A stretch of DNA of 64,000 nucleotides from Apoderus coryli (Eukaryota > Arthropoda > Insecta > Coleoptera > Attelabidae), in contig OU452211.1 in assembly GCA_911728435.2 (NCBI GenBank), positions 4,836,001-4,900,000 of the forward strand, read 5' to 3'. A model generated the notes under the pieces. It was not told the DNA's origin. It saw only the letters and a program-made list of their open reading frames with translations, and made no database searches. This document shows positions 13,371 to 25,300 of this stretch, one piece after another (position 1 is the stretch's first letter; every line of letters begins with the position of its first letter). The position numbers were made by a program, and so were the translations under genes.

Positions 13371-14265
13371 GTAAGTGAAATTGGATGAAAATGAACACGA
13401 TTTTAGCACGTAGAAGCTGTGAAAAAAGCAGCTAGGAATATCTAAATAAATAATAATTTAAAATAAAATGTTTTAGAACAGTAGTTTCATTATTTTATGA
13501 CTACACCTCGTACAACCGTTACGAGATAACATAATACATGCACAATATGAAATTATAAATGTTTCAGATTCAAAAGGCACTACAGAAATCACATCGAATG
13601 AAACTATTGTTACATAATTGACATGCAGAGAACGAAATTGATTGAGCACCTTTTTTTTTCCTAGTGAATATTTTTTGGAGAAAAATTGTGCAATTTTATA
13701 CAAAGCGTCGTGCGCGCATTTCCGTAAATTTGTAAATAACATAATGTTATATACAGGTTTGATTGATTAGTGCACCGTAAAGAATACTGGACTAAATTGA
13801 ATAAAAATTTAATGAGAAAAATCGGATTTTTATAAATAAAAGTTGAAATGAGTCATTTTGAGAGGGTAAAGAGAGAATTTTCTTTAGGCCTAGTAAAATA
13901 TGGTATTGTATGGGAAAATTTTGATCATTTTTATGTTCCCGATCAACACAGTGTGAACCATATTACTTTCAGTATTCTGGAGATCCTAATAACTTAAATT
14001 TATGAAGAACTATCTTGATCAAACAGTATCTGATGGTCTATTTCTTGAAACAGTGGAGCCATACTTATGTCTTTAAAAAAATATGGAATCTATTACGCCT
14101 TTTCATTTATCTGAAAAAAAGCTTCTTTATTGTCTCAATTTCTTATATAGGTACATTGTACAATTACCATTACATAACTAAATAATAAACAGACAAACAA
14201 ACACTAACATACAAAACAATAACACACAAAAATATAAATTAAAAAGACGTGCTATTTTAATTTAG
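13371..14265. other. No gene recognised
   Basis: AT-rich DNA between the minisatellite and a LINE tail. The minus frame at 13473-13742 has no recognisable domain. Confidence 0.35.
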
Positions 14266-14755
14266 TCAATTGAATTGTGTAACAAACAAAAACAAGAAAC
14301 ACTTAATTGCCAGACAACACATGGTTCTTAAATTCCTCAACCGTATAAAACCCCCCGAAAATAGCAACTTCTTAATTGCTCTTTTCAATTTATTTAAACT
14401 ATTAATTGATTTAATGTGGCTAGGCAAAATATTATACCCACATAAATCGGAGAGAGTATGCCTTCTGTGTAAGAGTTGTATAGGGTAGAACCGATTGAAC
14501 AGGACTGTAGTAAACACTCAAAATATCGCGAAAGCTAAAGGAAGCTTTTAATGAAAGAATAAGGAAAAAACATTTGTTGAGTTTAGCACAAACCGTCTCG
14601 ACGTGGGCCTGAAAATTAAGGTACTTATCTATCCTAACACCAAGAAAATTGACGCAATCATTCAGGGGGACATTGTGATCATCAAAGTTAGCCGAATTGA
14701 GCTTTTTGAGACACACTAATTTTAAATGTTGTTCAAAATTCCATTTAATATACAC
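14266..14755 (-). mobile_element. LINE reverse-transcriptase 3' fragment
   Basis: The minus strand reads VNFLGVRIDKYLNFQAHVETVCAKLNKC, the usual 'FLGv.iD..L.w..Hi..l..Kl' region after the catalytic palm of non-LTR reverse transcriptases. A frameshift near 14500 leads to a C-terminal tail that includes SHIKSINSLNKLKRAIKKLL, typical of the last residues of such ORF2 proteins. The catalytic FADD block is absent. It is a dead 5'-truncated insertion. Confidence 0.7.
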
Positions 14756-14769
14756 CGAATTCTCTAAAA

Positions 14770-15010
14770 GCAGAAGTCTGCATTAATGGACGTTTTCTCA
14801 CGTGGATAGAAAGCGAGCTTTCTGTGAGATTTCAGTATAATAAAGATTCATGAAATACATGTCTCATTTAGAGTTCCCCAGGGTTCTCAGTTAGAGCAGA
14901 TTATTTTTAATATTTTCGTTAATAACACCAAACATTTCACTTCAAGTGAAACTATTTAGAGAACTAGAAAACGCCGATGACTGCTAAACATTGCTATACA
15001 TTAAATGTTG
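14770..15010 (+). mobile_element. Decayed LINE reverse-transcriptase palm fragment
   Basis: The plus strand at about 14860-14940 reads RVPQGSQLEQIIFNIFVNN. This is the conserved 'GvPQGS.LgPllF.iFiND' motif of non-LTR reverse transcriptases with several substitutions. It is preceded, after frameshifts, by FLTWIES, which resembles the region just before. It is oriented opposite to the LINE tail at 14.3-14.75 kb and is therefore a separate insertion. Confidence 0.55.
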
Positions 15011-15880
15011 CTCCCTGTGTTTCATTGTGTCGTTATGTACAAGAAGACATTTCAAAAAACCATCAATCTATCATAATTGAGGTAGGCTACTTATTTGGTT
15101 AAGAAAGAAGCCACAACAAATTACTTTAACGGAATTAACTGATAATTAAAAACATATTTAAGAACTTAAAAGAGTCTTTGTTGATGCTGGCTCTGATAGA
15201 AGAATATCAGGTTATTCCTGATCTTCAGATATTAAGATGATATGTTGTTTATGGATACATACCCGCTGATCAATACAGGAATTAAGCTAACCAGTGTTTT
15301 ATATTGAATAACCCTGTTGTTAAAAGAAATGAGCTAATGGTATGATTCAAAAAACAAAATGAATTTGCTTTCTCAATTTTTCCACAGAGCATTCAGAAGT
15401 TATGACAAACAGAACATTTTGATTCTTCTTTACAATAATGCTTAAACAACAATGCTTATTAAAATAAATAATAAGCAATAACAACAAATTGATCTACAAA
15501 CTGGTTGAAAAAATATTCATCAAAATCAGATGGAATTCTACCTCTGAAGTGCGATTTTCATTTTGACTCGGAGTATTTTGATTAATTTATCTCTGTTATG
15601 GAATGAAAACGTCGACTCCACAATGTAATGTTCATATAATTAACACAAAATCATATATTTTTTTTTTTTTTTGATTATGCCAAGGCAGAGAAATCATCAT
15701 GACACCTATGGAGTTCCTTACCACTTCCCTAGGTAGTGTGGGACTCTAATCCAAACTAAAACTCTGCCTTATCTTTGTAGTATGGCTCGGGAACCCTCCC
15801 TTTTCCATGTCCTCGCTTGATTGTCCTCTGTTGCTGTTGTCTTCTGTTGGTGGTGCCTAGAAAACACTCTGAAACATACA
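15011..15880. other. No gene; T-rich run
   Basis: Noncoding. A poly-T run at about 15658-15672 could be the tail (minus strand) of a jockey-like LINE whose coding remnant follows at 15.88-16.26 kb. It lies on the correct side for a minus-strand element. Confidence 0.4.
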
Positions 15881-16262
15881 TTAAATGAATATACCTGACC
15901 TGAAAGAAACAATATTAATTGGTGTCCTAGTCCTGTGGATTCCTTCCTCAGAGTTGACTCTTCGGTACCGCCTGGCACCGTCTTCTACGTTGTAGTTGAC
16001 TGCTTCGCGAATCAGTGGATTTGCATGGGTCTCTGCCATTGCCAAGACCTTCTGGGCTCTCAACCTCATGACGTCTCTGAGGGCGTCGAGTTTGAGGTCC
16101 CTTCGGATGTGTGCGTTTGACACAAACCAGGGTGCACCCACTGCCATCGTTCTTGCCTTGTTCTCCGTGGCCTCCAATCGTTTCAGGTACGATGGTGCCG
16201 CGTATCCCCATGCTGAACTGGCATAGGTCAAGGCAGGTCGCACGACTGCCTTAACCATTTGG
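15881..16262 (-). mobile_element. Jockey-type LINE ORF2 C-terminal fragment
   Basis: The minus-strand frame begins MVKAVVRPALTYASSAWGYA and continues with KRLEATENKARTMAVGAPWF and VSNAHIRRDLKLDALRDVM. This is the post-palm thumb region of jockey-clade reverse transcriptases, which commonly read 'vRPvltYas.vWg' and 'APWfvrN..ihrDL'. GC content is visibly higher than the surroundings. With the poly-T tract at 15.66 kb as its A-tail on the other strand, this is a 5'-truncated insertion of roughly 600 bases. Confidence 0.8.
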
Positions 16263-17890
16263 AGCTTGACATAATATACATGTTTCGAGTGTAAATACTC
16301 TCATAATCAGTGACAATAATGAAAGTGATTCAGAAAGTTTAACAAATCAGTTAGTTAAAATAGTAATTAAGTATTTTTTGTCAATGTTAATTTAATTTTA
16401 TTCGCTCCTTTTTCAGAGTTTGGTTTTAATAATTAATAAGAGCCAATATCCTGTTAAACTTTCTGATTTATGTTATGATTTTGAGTCAATTATAGGAAGA
16501 TTATATTGTGGAGTAGATATTTTTCATTTTATAACATTTGCACTCCTCGTTATTATGGATTATTTCTTGAAGATTTATCTCCGTTCTATTATTTTTGAAA
16601 AACAATTAATTTTCGTATATTATGAGTATTTTTTAAATATACCAGCCACCTTAAATTCATTTTCTATTTAGCATTTGTAGTTTTTTTCCTAGGCGCATCT
16701 TGTTTTACAATTACAATGAATTTTGGGTGGGATTAATGTGAAGTTTGACATACAAAATTATGTAAAAAAATTATTCAAAACTTCCTAATAATATAAACGA
16801 GTAAAAAAATCAAAATCCTAAATATATACCGACATTATTCATCTGAAAACAAAATGGCACATCAACACAATTAAACAAATTCAATAAACTAGTTTAACTG
16901 TTTGTGAACCCCTTCGTAAAGAAAGAAAAACGGGGCAGTATATAGGTACATGAAGAATATAATACAATAAAAAAAACAAACGACTTATGTCTTCGCTACC
17001 ACATATAACATTAAAGCGGACCCTCGCAATTAGAATCCCACCCTTCTGACGCCCATAGTGCAGCCCCCCAACTCGAAGGGATTGCGGTGGGATAAGCACT
17101 CACCCCGCCTGTTTGCCCTAGCCATGTGTCACCCTATAACATGGAATATTGAAATGCATAAGCGTAGATATGTTTGGAAAAATGCCACTAAGGTCAACAG
17201 CTGTCTCAACACGCCTTTCGCTAACACTGTTAGCACTAGTTTTAATTCTCCTCTGCGAATAGAAATAAATTTTCGGGATTTTTACCTTCAATCTTTCTTT
17301 CTTTTAGCAACAAACTTCCTTAGTTAGAGAATGACGGCCATAATTGGAAAGTGGAAATTAGATGGTCGATACACTTTTTCTTTTTTATAATTCATATCGA
17401 AATAATCGTACAAAAACTATTCTTAATTTAAGAAAAATAGTTGTGCTACGCCTCTGTTTGACATTGAGACCATAAACCTCAAAACATAAATCTTTTATAG
17501 CGGATTTTTCGAATTAGGACTCGGGAATACAGGCGGATATGCATTTCTAGAACACAACACAACCCTGTGCGAAAACTATATGAACTTAACTCATGTGCAT
17601 GATGCACATTGTTTAGTTTGAAAGGGGAGTAATGTACAAACCAGCTTTTTAAGGGGGATTTGTGTGAGCCGTAGTTATGTAGCCATTTTTATTATTTATT
17701 GTTATTTTTTTTTGTTGGTTAGTTTACACGTATAAGAGATAAATTAATTAATTCATGATTTCCCTTGGGTTTTAGGCACATAATGTCGGATTAAAAATAA
17801 AAGACTAAGGGTTGGTTTATTTTTTAAAGTCAAATGTTGTAAAATGTTAAAATTACTTTTTTTTTAATAATATCAAATAAACGGTATCAA
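16263..17890. other. No gene recognised
   Basis: AT-rich DNA. Short open frames on both strands have no motif. Nothing else stands out. Confidence 0.35.
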
Positions 17891-17899
17891 GAGATACTA

Positions 17900-18700
17900 C
17901 TCTAGAAATAAATGTTTGAAAAATTGTTTCTGTTGTAGATCCGAATTTGGCAATATGAAAAATATTTCCAGAAGTTTTCCAGATACAGGACAAAAATTAA
18001 AATCCACATTTACCAATACCATATTGAATTGTAACATTATCATACTATAACAGCAAACATTTGTGCTTGAACACTGCGACAACAAAAATTGAGACATATA
18101 AAGGTGCGCTGCAGTCTTTTGCACTTAATAATATCACTATTGACGTCCTTTCTTCTGTGAGGTTTCTGGGTCTTGTTGTGGACAGCTCCTCGGAACTTTG
18201 ACATTGTACATCGATGCAATATCAAAAAAATTAAGCTCTACCTGTTTTGCGTTAAGATCAGTCTCCAAATAACTTAAATTCTCAACTACCATTGCAGTCT
18301 ACTTTTCGCTCTTCCAATCCCATCTATGATACGTCCTCACATTCTTGTGCAACATAATTTGGGCGGATTTTTAGATTACAAAAAAGAGCTGGTCGATATT
18401 CTCTGAGAGAATCCCACTATAGAGCCCATTGCCAGGACTTCTTCAGAAAGTTTAAAATACTAACACTCTCTTCCTTATTTATATTGGAGTCGGTCTGCTA
18501 ATCTGCAAACATCTGTCAGATATCTCTGAAAGACCATTCCATAGCTATCCGCTTAAAAATGCCGAATATGATCTTTATGTGCCAGCCCACCCAAAGAAAA
18601 TGCACAACCATCTCCCAATAGTAATCAAATTCTTATCATCCCTTTCTAAATTCCGTAAGGCTCTAAAATCAAACTTATTAGAAAGAGCTTCATTTTTTGA
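17900..18700 (+). mobile_element. Decayed LINE reverse-transcriptase 3' region
   Basis: The plus strand, with many stops and shifts, reads LSSVRFLGLVVDSS at about 18150-18190. Around 18375-18480 it reads LQKRAGRYSLRESHYRAHCQ then DFFRKFKILTLSSLFILESV, the region following the palm in CR1/jockey-group ORF2. It ends with HNHLPIVIKFLSSLSKFRKA then LKSNLLERASFF at about 18600-18700. It abuts the TA microsatellite and the Penelope-like element. Confidence 0.7.
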
Positions 18701-18724
18701 CAAATATATATATATATATATATA
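18700..18724. repeat. (TA)n microsatellite, left of the Penelope-like element
   Basis: A pure TA run immediately precedes the left arm of the 1.83-kb palindromic element. A longer TA run lies just past the right arm. Confidence 0.8.
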
Positions 18725-19195
18725 ACAATGTTGAAAAATCTTGGGGTGTTAGGTCTTAGGTATGATTAAGAAAAACTCTTATTCACTAGCCAAGCTTTCG
18801 GAATATCTTTATTTCCTTCCTCAGGGCTATAATGGAGAAAAAACAAAACAATCATCTTACATACAATTATTGAACTTAACAAAAAAACAAAATCACTAAA
18901 CTACAGCGTACAATTTTTTGGACTTACCCTGTAGCTGCGAGTTGAGTTAGTCCATCTTATAACCACTGTACATGACAACAAGGTGATAGCTTTCAATTAA
19001 AACACTATTTTTCTTAATAACTGCTAGTGACATTCTGTGATGTTATTGGTTTAAACATTTAAAATTTAATTAAAAACAAATATATAAAATTTACACACAC
19101 ATAACAAATAAATAAAGTTACCAGGCATCAAACTATCCTGAATCTATTCTGAATGGGAATGTTCATTTCTTTTTTGTATTAAATAGGTAAAACAG
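18724..19195 (-). repeat. Left inverted arm (pseudo-LTR)
   Basis: Inverted copy of 20082-20553. Its outer edge begins aacaatgttgaaaaatcttg. Its inner edge ends at ggtaaaacag, a few bases into the endonuclease frame. In this arm the ribozyme motif lies on the minus strand. Confidence 0.85.
18787..18829 (-). ncRNA. Hammerhead ribozyme candidate, left Penelope arm
   Basis: Mirror image of the motif at 20448-20490, with the same core (CTGAGGA ... GAAA), stem I TAGCC/GGCTA, stem II GGAA/TTCC and palindromic AGCT stem III. It lies antisense to the endonuclease frame. Confidence 0.6.
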
Positions 19196-19698
19196 CTATT
19201 AATAAGATAACACAAAAAATAGCGAGAGTTTTCAAAGACATTCCAACCATAAACATCGCACAAAAATTCAAAAAAACTGTAGGCAACCTATACACAAGAC
19301 TGAAAGACGAAACACCAACACTGAAAAAGTCGAACGTAGTATACAAAATACCTTGCTCAAATTGTGATAGAGTATACGTTGGACAGACAGCACGTGTTCT
19401 TAAAGACCGACTTACAGCACACAGGAGCGACTGCAGATTAGAAAAACGCTCTTGTGCTTTAGCAGAACACCATATAGATACAGGACATTTACCAAACTAC
19501 AACCTTGTAAAAACATTACACTCTGAAAAGAATCTAACTAAGAGACTATTTCTGGAAATGATAGAAACGAACATGGACAACAAAGTACTCAACAAACGGA
19601 AGGACGTGGACGATGCCAGCATAATTTACTCTCATTTACTAACATACAGCAATAAAGTCAACAGTAATACACATAATTCAACATCGTCATCGGATTAA
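19183..19698 (+). CDS. Penelope-like GIY-YIG endonuclease (partial ORF)
   Basis: The frame is open from 19183, after an in-frame TAA at 19180, to a TAA at 19696-19698, giving about 171 codons. It has no good start codon, as expected for the C-terminal piece of a larger reverse transcriptase-endonuclease. Around residues 47-80 it reads NVVYKIPCSNCDRVYVGQTA then RVLKDRLTAHR. This is the GIY-YIG core in its Penelope form: VYKI for GIY, YVG for YIG, then GQT, and R..H. The CxxC pair (CSNC) before YVG is the zinc-finger-like insertion typical of these elements. AEHHIDTGH follows, then a catalytic-type Glu in LFLEMIE. The reverse transcriptase domain is entirely missing, so the copy is not autonomous. 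Confidence 0.85.
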   Translation: MGKTAINKITQKIARVFKDIPTINIAQKFKKTVGNLYTRLKDETPTLKKSNVVYKIPCSNCDRVYVGQTARVLKDRLTAHRSDCRLEKRSCALAEHHIDTGHLPNYNLVKTLHSEKNLTKRLFLEMIETNMDNKVLNKRKDVDDASIIYSHLLTYSNKVNSNTHNSTSSSD

Positions 19699-20081
19699 TC
19701 ATATATTTTTAACGACTGAACAATAACACCCCATATACCCATTACATGTCTCTTTTCGATTTTAACGATACATCCTCAAATACCGAGACAAGGTGACAGG
19801 TTGTTCTCGTCACGAAAAACTTAATCAGGAATAGAATTATTCCATCTTCATGTCACAACATCAACATCATCGTAAAAAAGCTCTACTTTGATTTCCTCTA
19901 AGTGACAGTTGGAGTTTAAAAAAGTATTGTCTTCACTTTAAAAATTGTACAAAGAGAAACTATTATTTTAATTGTTCTAAGGCAACATAACAAAATTATA
20001 GAATGAGCTATTAAAACTTAAAACCTGCTAGATACCTACCTTTTCTACTTGTCAATCTGTATGTCCCCTTTTTACAACAAT

Positions 20082-20553
20082 CTGTTTTACCTATTTAATA
20101 CAAAAAAGAAATGAACATTCCCATTCAGAATAGATTCAGGATAGTTTGATGCCTGGTAACTTTATTTATTTGTTATGTGTGTGTAAATTTTATATATTTG
20201 TTTTTAATTAAATTTTAAATGTTTAAACCAATAACATCACAGAATGTCACTAGCAGTTATTAAGAAAAATAGTGTTTTAATTGAAAGCTATCACCTTGTT
20301 GTCATGTACAGTGGTTATAAGATGGACTAACTCAACTCGCAGCTACAGGGTAAGTCCAAAAAATTGTACGCTGTAGTTTAGTGATTTTGTTTTTTTGTTA
20401 AGTTCAATAATTGTATGTAAGATGATTGTTTTGTTTTTTCTCCATTATAGCCCTGAGGAAGGAAATAAAGATATTCCGAAAGCTTGGCTAGTGAATAAGA
20501 GTTTTTCTTAATCATACCTAAGACCTAACACCCCAAGATTTTTCAACATTGTT
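20082..20553 (+). repeat. Right inverted arm (pseudo-LTR)
   Basis: Reverse complement of 18724-19195. It lies downstream of, and in sense with, the endonuclease frame, so it is the 3' pseudo-LTR. It contains the plus-strand hammerhead candidate. Confidence 0.85.
20448..20490 (+). ncRNA. Hammerhead ribozyme candidate, right Penelope arm
   Basis: Stem I is TAGCC (20448-20452) paired with GGCTA (20486-20490). The core CTGAGGA is at 20453-20459, fitting CUGANGA. There is one extra A, then stem II GGAA (20461-20464) with TTCC (20474-20477), and GAAA at 20478-20481. A minimal stem III follows (A15.1, G, C, U16.1), with U at the cleavage position 17. AGCT is self-complementary, so stem III would form best between two molecules, as reported for ribozymes of Penelope-like elements. 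Covariation and activity are untested. Confidence 0.65.
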
Positions 20554-20582
20554 TTATAACTAGAAGGTCAAGATTACGAAAA

Positions 20583-20583
<1 letters not shown>

Positions 20584-20622
<39 letters not shown>
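20584..20622. repeat. (TA)n microsatellite, right of the Penelope-like element
   Basis: About 18 TA units. A shorter TA run flanks the left side, so the element may have inserted into a TA tract. Confidence 0.85.
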
Positions 20623-20624
<2 letters not shown>

Positions 20625-20727
20625 AAAAAGAAGTCCATTCTTAAGTGGAATTGTAATTTCAGTGTTCGAATAAAAGTTAAATCTCCACACAAAATAAGTT
20701 TAATAGAACTCTAACGAAATTTCTCAG

Positions 20728-20768
20728 CCATACATATTTCGGAACTAGACCAGTCCCATCATAAGTGG
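20728..20768 (-). ncRNA. Degenerate hammerhead motif
   Basis: Minus strand: stem I CCA/TGG, core CTTATGA (G5 of CUGAUGA replaced by U), an extra T, and stem II GGGAC/GTTCC with one G-U pair. GAAA follows, then stem III ATA/TGT with cleavage-site A. The geometry matches the intact copies, but the invariant core G is lost, so it is probably inactive. The surrounding 20630-20800 bases are likely another pseudo-LTR relic. Confidence 0.5.
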
Positions 20769-20769
20769 A

Positions 20770-23700
20770 AAATAAAAAATGAGAAAAACTTACCAGACCA
20801 ATAATACATCGGTCGGAAATTCCATTGGTCTGGAAAACATTCCTAGCTTAGGCAGCTTATTGATAATTAAGTTTAACATCCAATTTACCATTAAGAATCT
20901 ACCAACATATTAAAAATGAAAATTTTGCATTCTCTTTAGCATTTACTATTGACATGTTGACTAATTTGAAATTTTTTATAACCCAATTATAACTCTCGGA
21001 TTTTAAGTCTTGTTTTGTTAAACAAGCCCATTTCCAATTATGATTTTCTGAAGAACGCGATATTTAATAATTCTACCATAAAGAAGGCAGAAACATTTTC
21101 CACGATACCATAAAAATAATAAATATTTGGCTACCATAAGCTACTTCTAACTTTTTTTTTCCTCAAGATTGTCATGAATTTTGAAATTTGGCAACGTCGA
21201 TTAGAATTCTTTCAACACCGTATAAACTGTTTGTTAATAAAATAAAGTACTTTGTTTATTAATCTTGTACCGGAACGGCATAGTGTTTGTCATATAACTA
21301 AGCGGTTGAAGTGTCTTTTGTATAGGAGAGTTTGTATGTATATTTAAGAATTATTATTATCAATAAATTCAGGTGGATTTTAGGTAAGTACCTGACATCA
21401 CAAATTTTTAGTAATTAAATACTAAGTAACTTCTGTTGTTGCAAAGGCACAGTCCTACTGAAAGCACGAATTTTGCAAGACATAACTTAACTCATCAAGC
21501 ATACCTTCTACCTTATTTTCAATAAAGCAAGTGCACCTAATAATATCTTTAAACACCATGTAATTAAAATTTAACAAAAATATAAAGAAACCGTTGACAC
21601 ATAAAATAATAACCAAGCTAAGGTAAAGTACTTAACACAAATTACACGTGTTAACGCTTTTGAATAAGTATGAAATATGCCTATTTAAAAGATCAAGTCA
21701 TCATCCATCGATTGTGCTACTCTATTGTCCGTTGTATACATAAGCATTTAAAAGAGTACCTACTGTGCTTGTTCAAAGTGTTCCGACTATGGCGGCGTAA
21801 TCTTTTGAAAGTGACGCTCCAAAATACGAGTGTTACACTTTATATTTGACCAAACAAACAAAACAGACTGGGTTTACAATGGATAATCCTAATGCAATGG
21901 TGTACTTCTAGAATTTTTATATGATGCGAATGGAATACGAAATATTCTGTTTCTGTATATTATAATACGTTCAAATGGATACGATAGATACTTCAATATG
22001 CATAGCGTGACATTTGGTGGAGTGAAAATTATTATGATATGGCGTTCCTGAAATGGCGGATATCTAACCCTAAATTCTGTTTCCATTACTATCTGTGAAG
22101 TTTGTAACGGTTTTTAGATACTCTTCCAGACACTTTTGTTTGCAACAACTTCGGATTGAAATACAACTTATAAAGTTCACATTGGTTGCCTTTTTTCTTT
22201 AGCCATATATGGCTAGCTGCTGGGAATCTAGACAAAGATACATATACTCCTATTTTATCGCTCTAAGATTCTATGGACAATGAAGCTTGCAGATGAAACA
22301 GCTTAGATATATCATAACGATAGACAAGCCTAAGATTACTGAGCTTACGGATGGTAAGGAATGTGATAATGAAAAGGAAGACACATAGTACTAGTCAACA
22401 GACCAATTGTAATGAATCAATACAAATATAAAATACATTGAAACTCTTTTGGGGAACTTTTGAGCTACCAAAAACCGATGAATATAAAGCTGATGCTGGG
22501 AGTTTCTTTGATCGACTGGTGGGTCAAAATTTTATATGTGAAAATTTGACTGGCAAAATATATATTAAATATACATAGTTCATCATCATAAACACGGCAA
22601 ACCTGTATTCTTAAATGGACAGGTGTCAAACGTGTACATCTAAAACAGTTTGGACTTCAATATTGTGGCGAAACTAGACGTTTTAAATGGAACATCCTAT
22701 ATGTTATTTTAAAAATTCTGGAGACTATACTTAATTTGCTAATAGATCTGTGCCTCATTGCTTAAAGTTGAGAGTTGAGAGAGTAGTTTGAAATGTTGTG
22801 TATATTTTATAATAGATACTTTATTTTATGGCTAATATTTGCCACATCTCTACAGCACTGATCAGCGATCTCACTAATAATACCGAGTTCTGGTGTGCCA
22901 AAGTGACAATATGCCTTTTTTGGCAAAAACCCCGTGAAGGGCCGTTGACAAGCAAACAATGGCGGCATGCCGATGCGGTACTTTAGGGACAAACCGCATA
23001 AGGGTAAAAACCCTATAGATCTATGATGTTGTATATACCTTTTTATAGAAGCCGGCATAAAAATGAAATCGGCCAACTAAGAGTAATTTGCTTTGGTTAT
23101 TGCGCCGACAAAAATAACATCAATTGTGTGTCAATAGCAAAATAGAAGCTCAACACTAATATTCTACTTGACTTTTATTGTTGGTTTATGAGAATGTATA
23201 AATGTTCCACAAGTTTTACATTTTTGTGTAATGGACGTTTTTGGTTTTTCTTTTGTTTTGTTTGCAAGCATTTTGAATCATTTTTTTTTTAGAACAAATA
23301 AAAATGAGACAAGTAGTTTCGGTTGAAATTCAAGTCAAATAGTTATATATCATATCATATATAAATCAAGAAATTTTACAAACTATTTGGTTTTGTTAAA
23401 TAAAAAGCTCTTAATATTTATCAAAAAGAAATAATAATTAAAATCTTTAGGTATATAAACAACATAGTATTGTAAATTTATAATAAACCAAATTTGTAAG
23501 TACTTTTGTGAATAAAATTAGAAACAAAATAAGAAAACTCTGATATTTTAAAGGTATTAAAATTCAACTTTAAACAGGAACACTAAAATATCTAAATTAA
23601 ATATTTAATTTCTTTATTTTCCATCCACGATTTAAGGCACCTTCTAACAGAGCCTAGTCGGTTTTTGACTTTGGTAAGCGCTAAAGCAGCTCTGGAAAAT

Positions 23701-24395
23701 TGCCTCTCAACAAGAGCGTATAAGTAATATCCGAATCGCTATCAAGTAGCTTGATTTTACTTCATATCAAATCAGGTAATACCGACGCCGAATCAAATCA
23801 AGGCAAATACAGAATTTTGAGAAGCCAAATAGTTTATAGCTCAAAAATTAAATAATGATTTAACTTTGAGTCTAATAATGGTTTGTCATATATAGAGACA
23901 CATGAATACCAAAGTTGTTCCATCAACATTATTTAGCAGGTACTTATATATGCCTGTAGCCGCTACACATAATATGTGAACCACACTGTATACAACAGGC
24001 TGTTTTCAGGAGCTAAAGCCATGGTCACACCAAAGGTAATGCATAATATTTTCTCTAATTTTCAGCTATCCGCCTTAGTCGGGACACCCTGTATATGGCT
24101 TATTTAAAATACACTAACAAATAGTGCTTTGAATAATTTTAAGCATTATTAACATATTTAACTAAGTTTTTAAAGGCTTTTTAATGTTGAGGATTAAGCA
24201 GTATTTTGCAGGAAATATATCTTTTACAAAATGTGTTTATAGAATCAATATTAGCTCAGCACAAACTTATTTACATAATCATTTTCAAAAACAATTCTCC
24301 GGTCGAGCAAAGTGAATATTTAACACCAACTGGGATTTCTGTTGGCCAACGAAGGCGGGAATAGGAATTAATATTTAGGTAAGCTATATATATAT
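20770..24395. other. No gene recognised
   Basis: AT-rich DNA of 3.6 kb. The minus frame at 22807-23076 lies in slightly higher-GC sequence but has no recognisable domain. A transposon-end-like string, gggacaccctgtata, occurs at about 24082-24096. No RNA gene is recognised. Confidence 0.35.
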
Positions 24396-24399
24396 ATCT

Positions 24400-24892
24400 C
24401 AAGTGCTGGGCCAAAAGCGAGCACCAGAGATATTGGGAACATATTCCCAAGCAGGAGCATGGGAATAGGTTTATACCTGGTGCCGCAACAAAACGCACTG
24501 AAAAACTGCATCATTAAGCAGGAATCAGATGCGAATAACTATGGGACTCCTTACTGGGCATTGCGCTCTGAGAGACCACGTAAATAAGATGGGGCTGTAC
24601 AATGGGGACCTGCAATGCAGATTGTGTAATGGGGCAGTTGAAACAGCTTACCATGTAATATGTGAGTGTGTAGTTCTACAACGAAGAAGACACGCTATTT
24701 TTGGGCATTCGCTGATTGCGCCAGCAGATATTGACACCCAACACATAACTGAACTCCACAAGTTAGTGGAGGGTACAGGGTTGCTGGATTGGGTAGCATA
24801 ATATACGGGGATTTTTCACAATAAGCCCATGAGGCTGCAGTGAAACCGGGGACTTAAGTCGTACGGACCCTTTCAAAAAAAAAAAAAAATAA
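24400..24892 (+). mobile_element. LINE 3' end with zinc-knuckle tail and A-tail
   Basis: The frame from 24529 to 24801 reads MGLLTGHCALRDHVNKMGLY then CRLCNGAVETAYHVICECVV. This is the RNase-H-proximal C-terminus of non-LTR retrotransposons, with the C..C...H...C zinc knuckle found in jockey, R1 and I-group elements. The frame stops at 24799-24801 and is followed by a short 3' UTR and a run of A residues at about 24875-24889, so the 3' end is intact. Sequence upstream to about 24400 may be the same insertion in broken frame. Confidence 0.75.
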
Positions 24893-24899
24893 TAGCTAT

Positions 24900-25300
24900 A
24901 ATATATACAGGGTGTTTCTAAATTCGACAGACATTCATGTTTTTTGATATAGGGACATATGCCCTTAAAGGGACAATTTGGCATAATTCAAAAACTCCTT
25001 TAAATATTTATTTCAAATTTAGTCACCGAAAAGTTCTTTAAAAAGTCATATTTTTACATAAGAAATCTTTTAAAAAAATTAACCAGTGGCATGCTATAGG
25101 AGTTAGTGACACTTTTTATCCCCCTATTTTTAACGCCACTGGGATAAATGTATTTCTTTATTTTTTTTTTAATTGTCTGTTTATTTTTTCTTAAAAAAGT
25201 AGTAGCTTTCGGATCTTTACAAATTATCCAAATGAACCCTGGATTTCTTATATATACAGTATGTCCACAAAAAAGTGTTCAAGAGGAACCACTTTCTTAG
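24900..25300. repeat. CAGGGTGT-type transposon end and flanking repeat
   Basis: Starts with tatatacagggtgtttctaa at about 24902, the same terminal motif as at 56.2 kb. From about 25208 to 25300 a stretch beginning cggatctttacaaattatcc is a near copy of 25850-25940 and 27475-27572. It therefore belongs to the duplicated complex that follows. Confidence 0.55.

Larger units (their letters stand above)
18724..20553 (+). mobile_element. Penelope-like element with inverted 472-bp arms
   Basis: Bases 18724-19195 are the reverse complement of 20082-20553. By eye I see no mismatch over about 472 bases. The 886-base centre carries a GIY-YIG endonuclease reading frame but no reverse transcriptase. This is the known architecture of Penelope-like retroelements: an ORF ending in a GIY-YIG endonuclease, with pseudo-LTRs that may be inverted, and frequent 5' truncation. 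Arm identity implies a recent insertion. Each arm holds a hammerhead-ribozyme candidate. The element lies between two TA microsatellites, next to a LINE relic. Confidence 0.85.

Noticed and set aside
22807..23076. Minus-strand 89-codon frame of moderate GC
   Set aside because: Composition suggests possible coding, but no motif, splice partner or homologous repeat within the window supports it.
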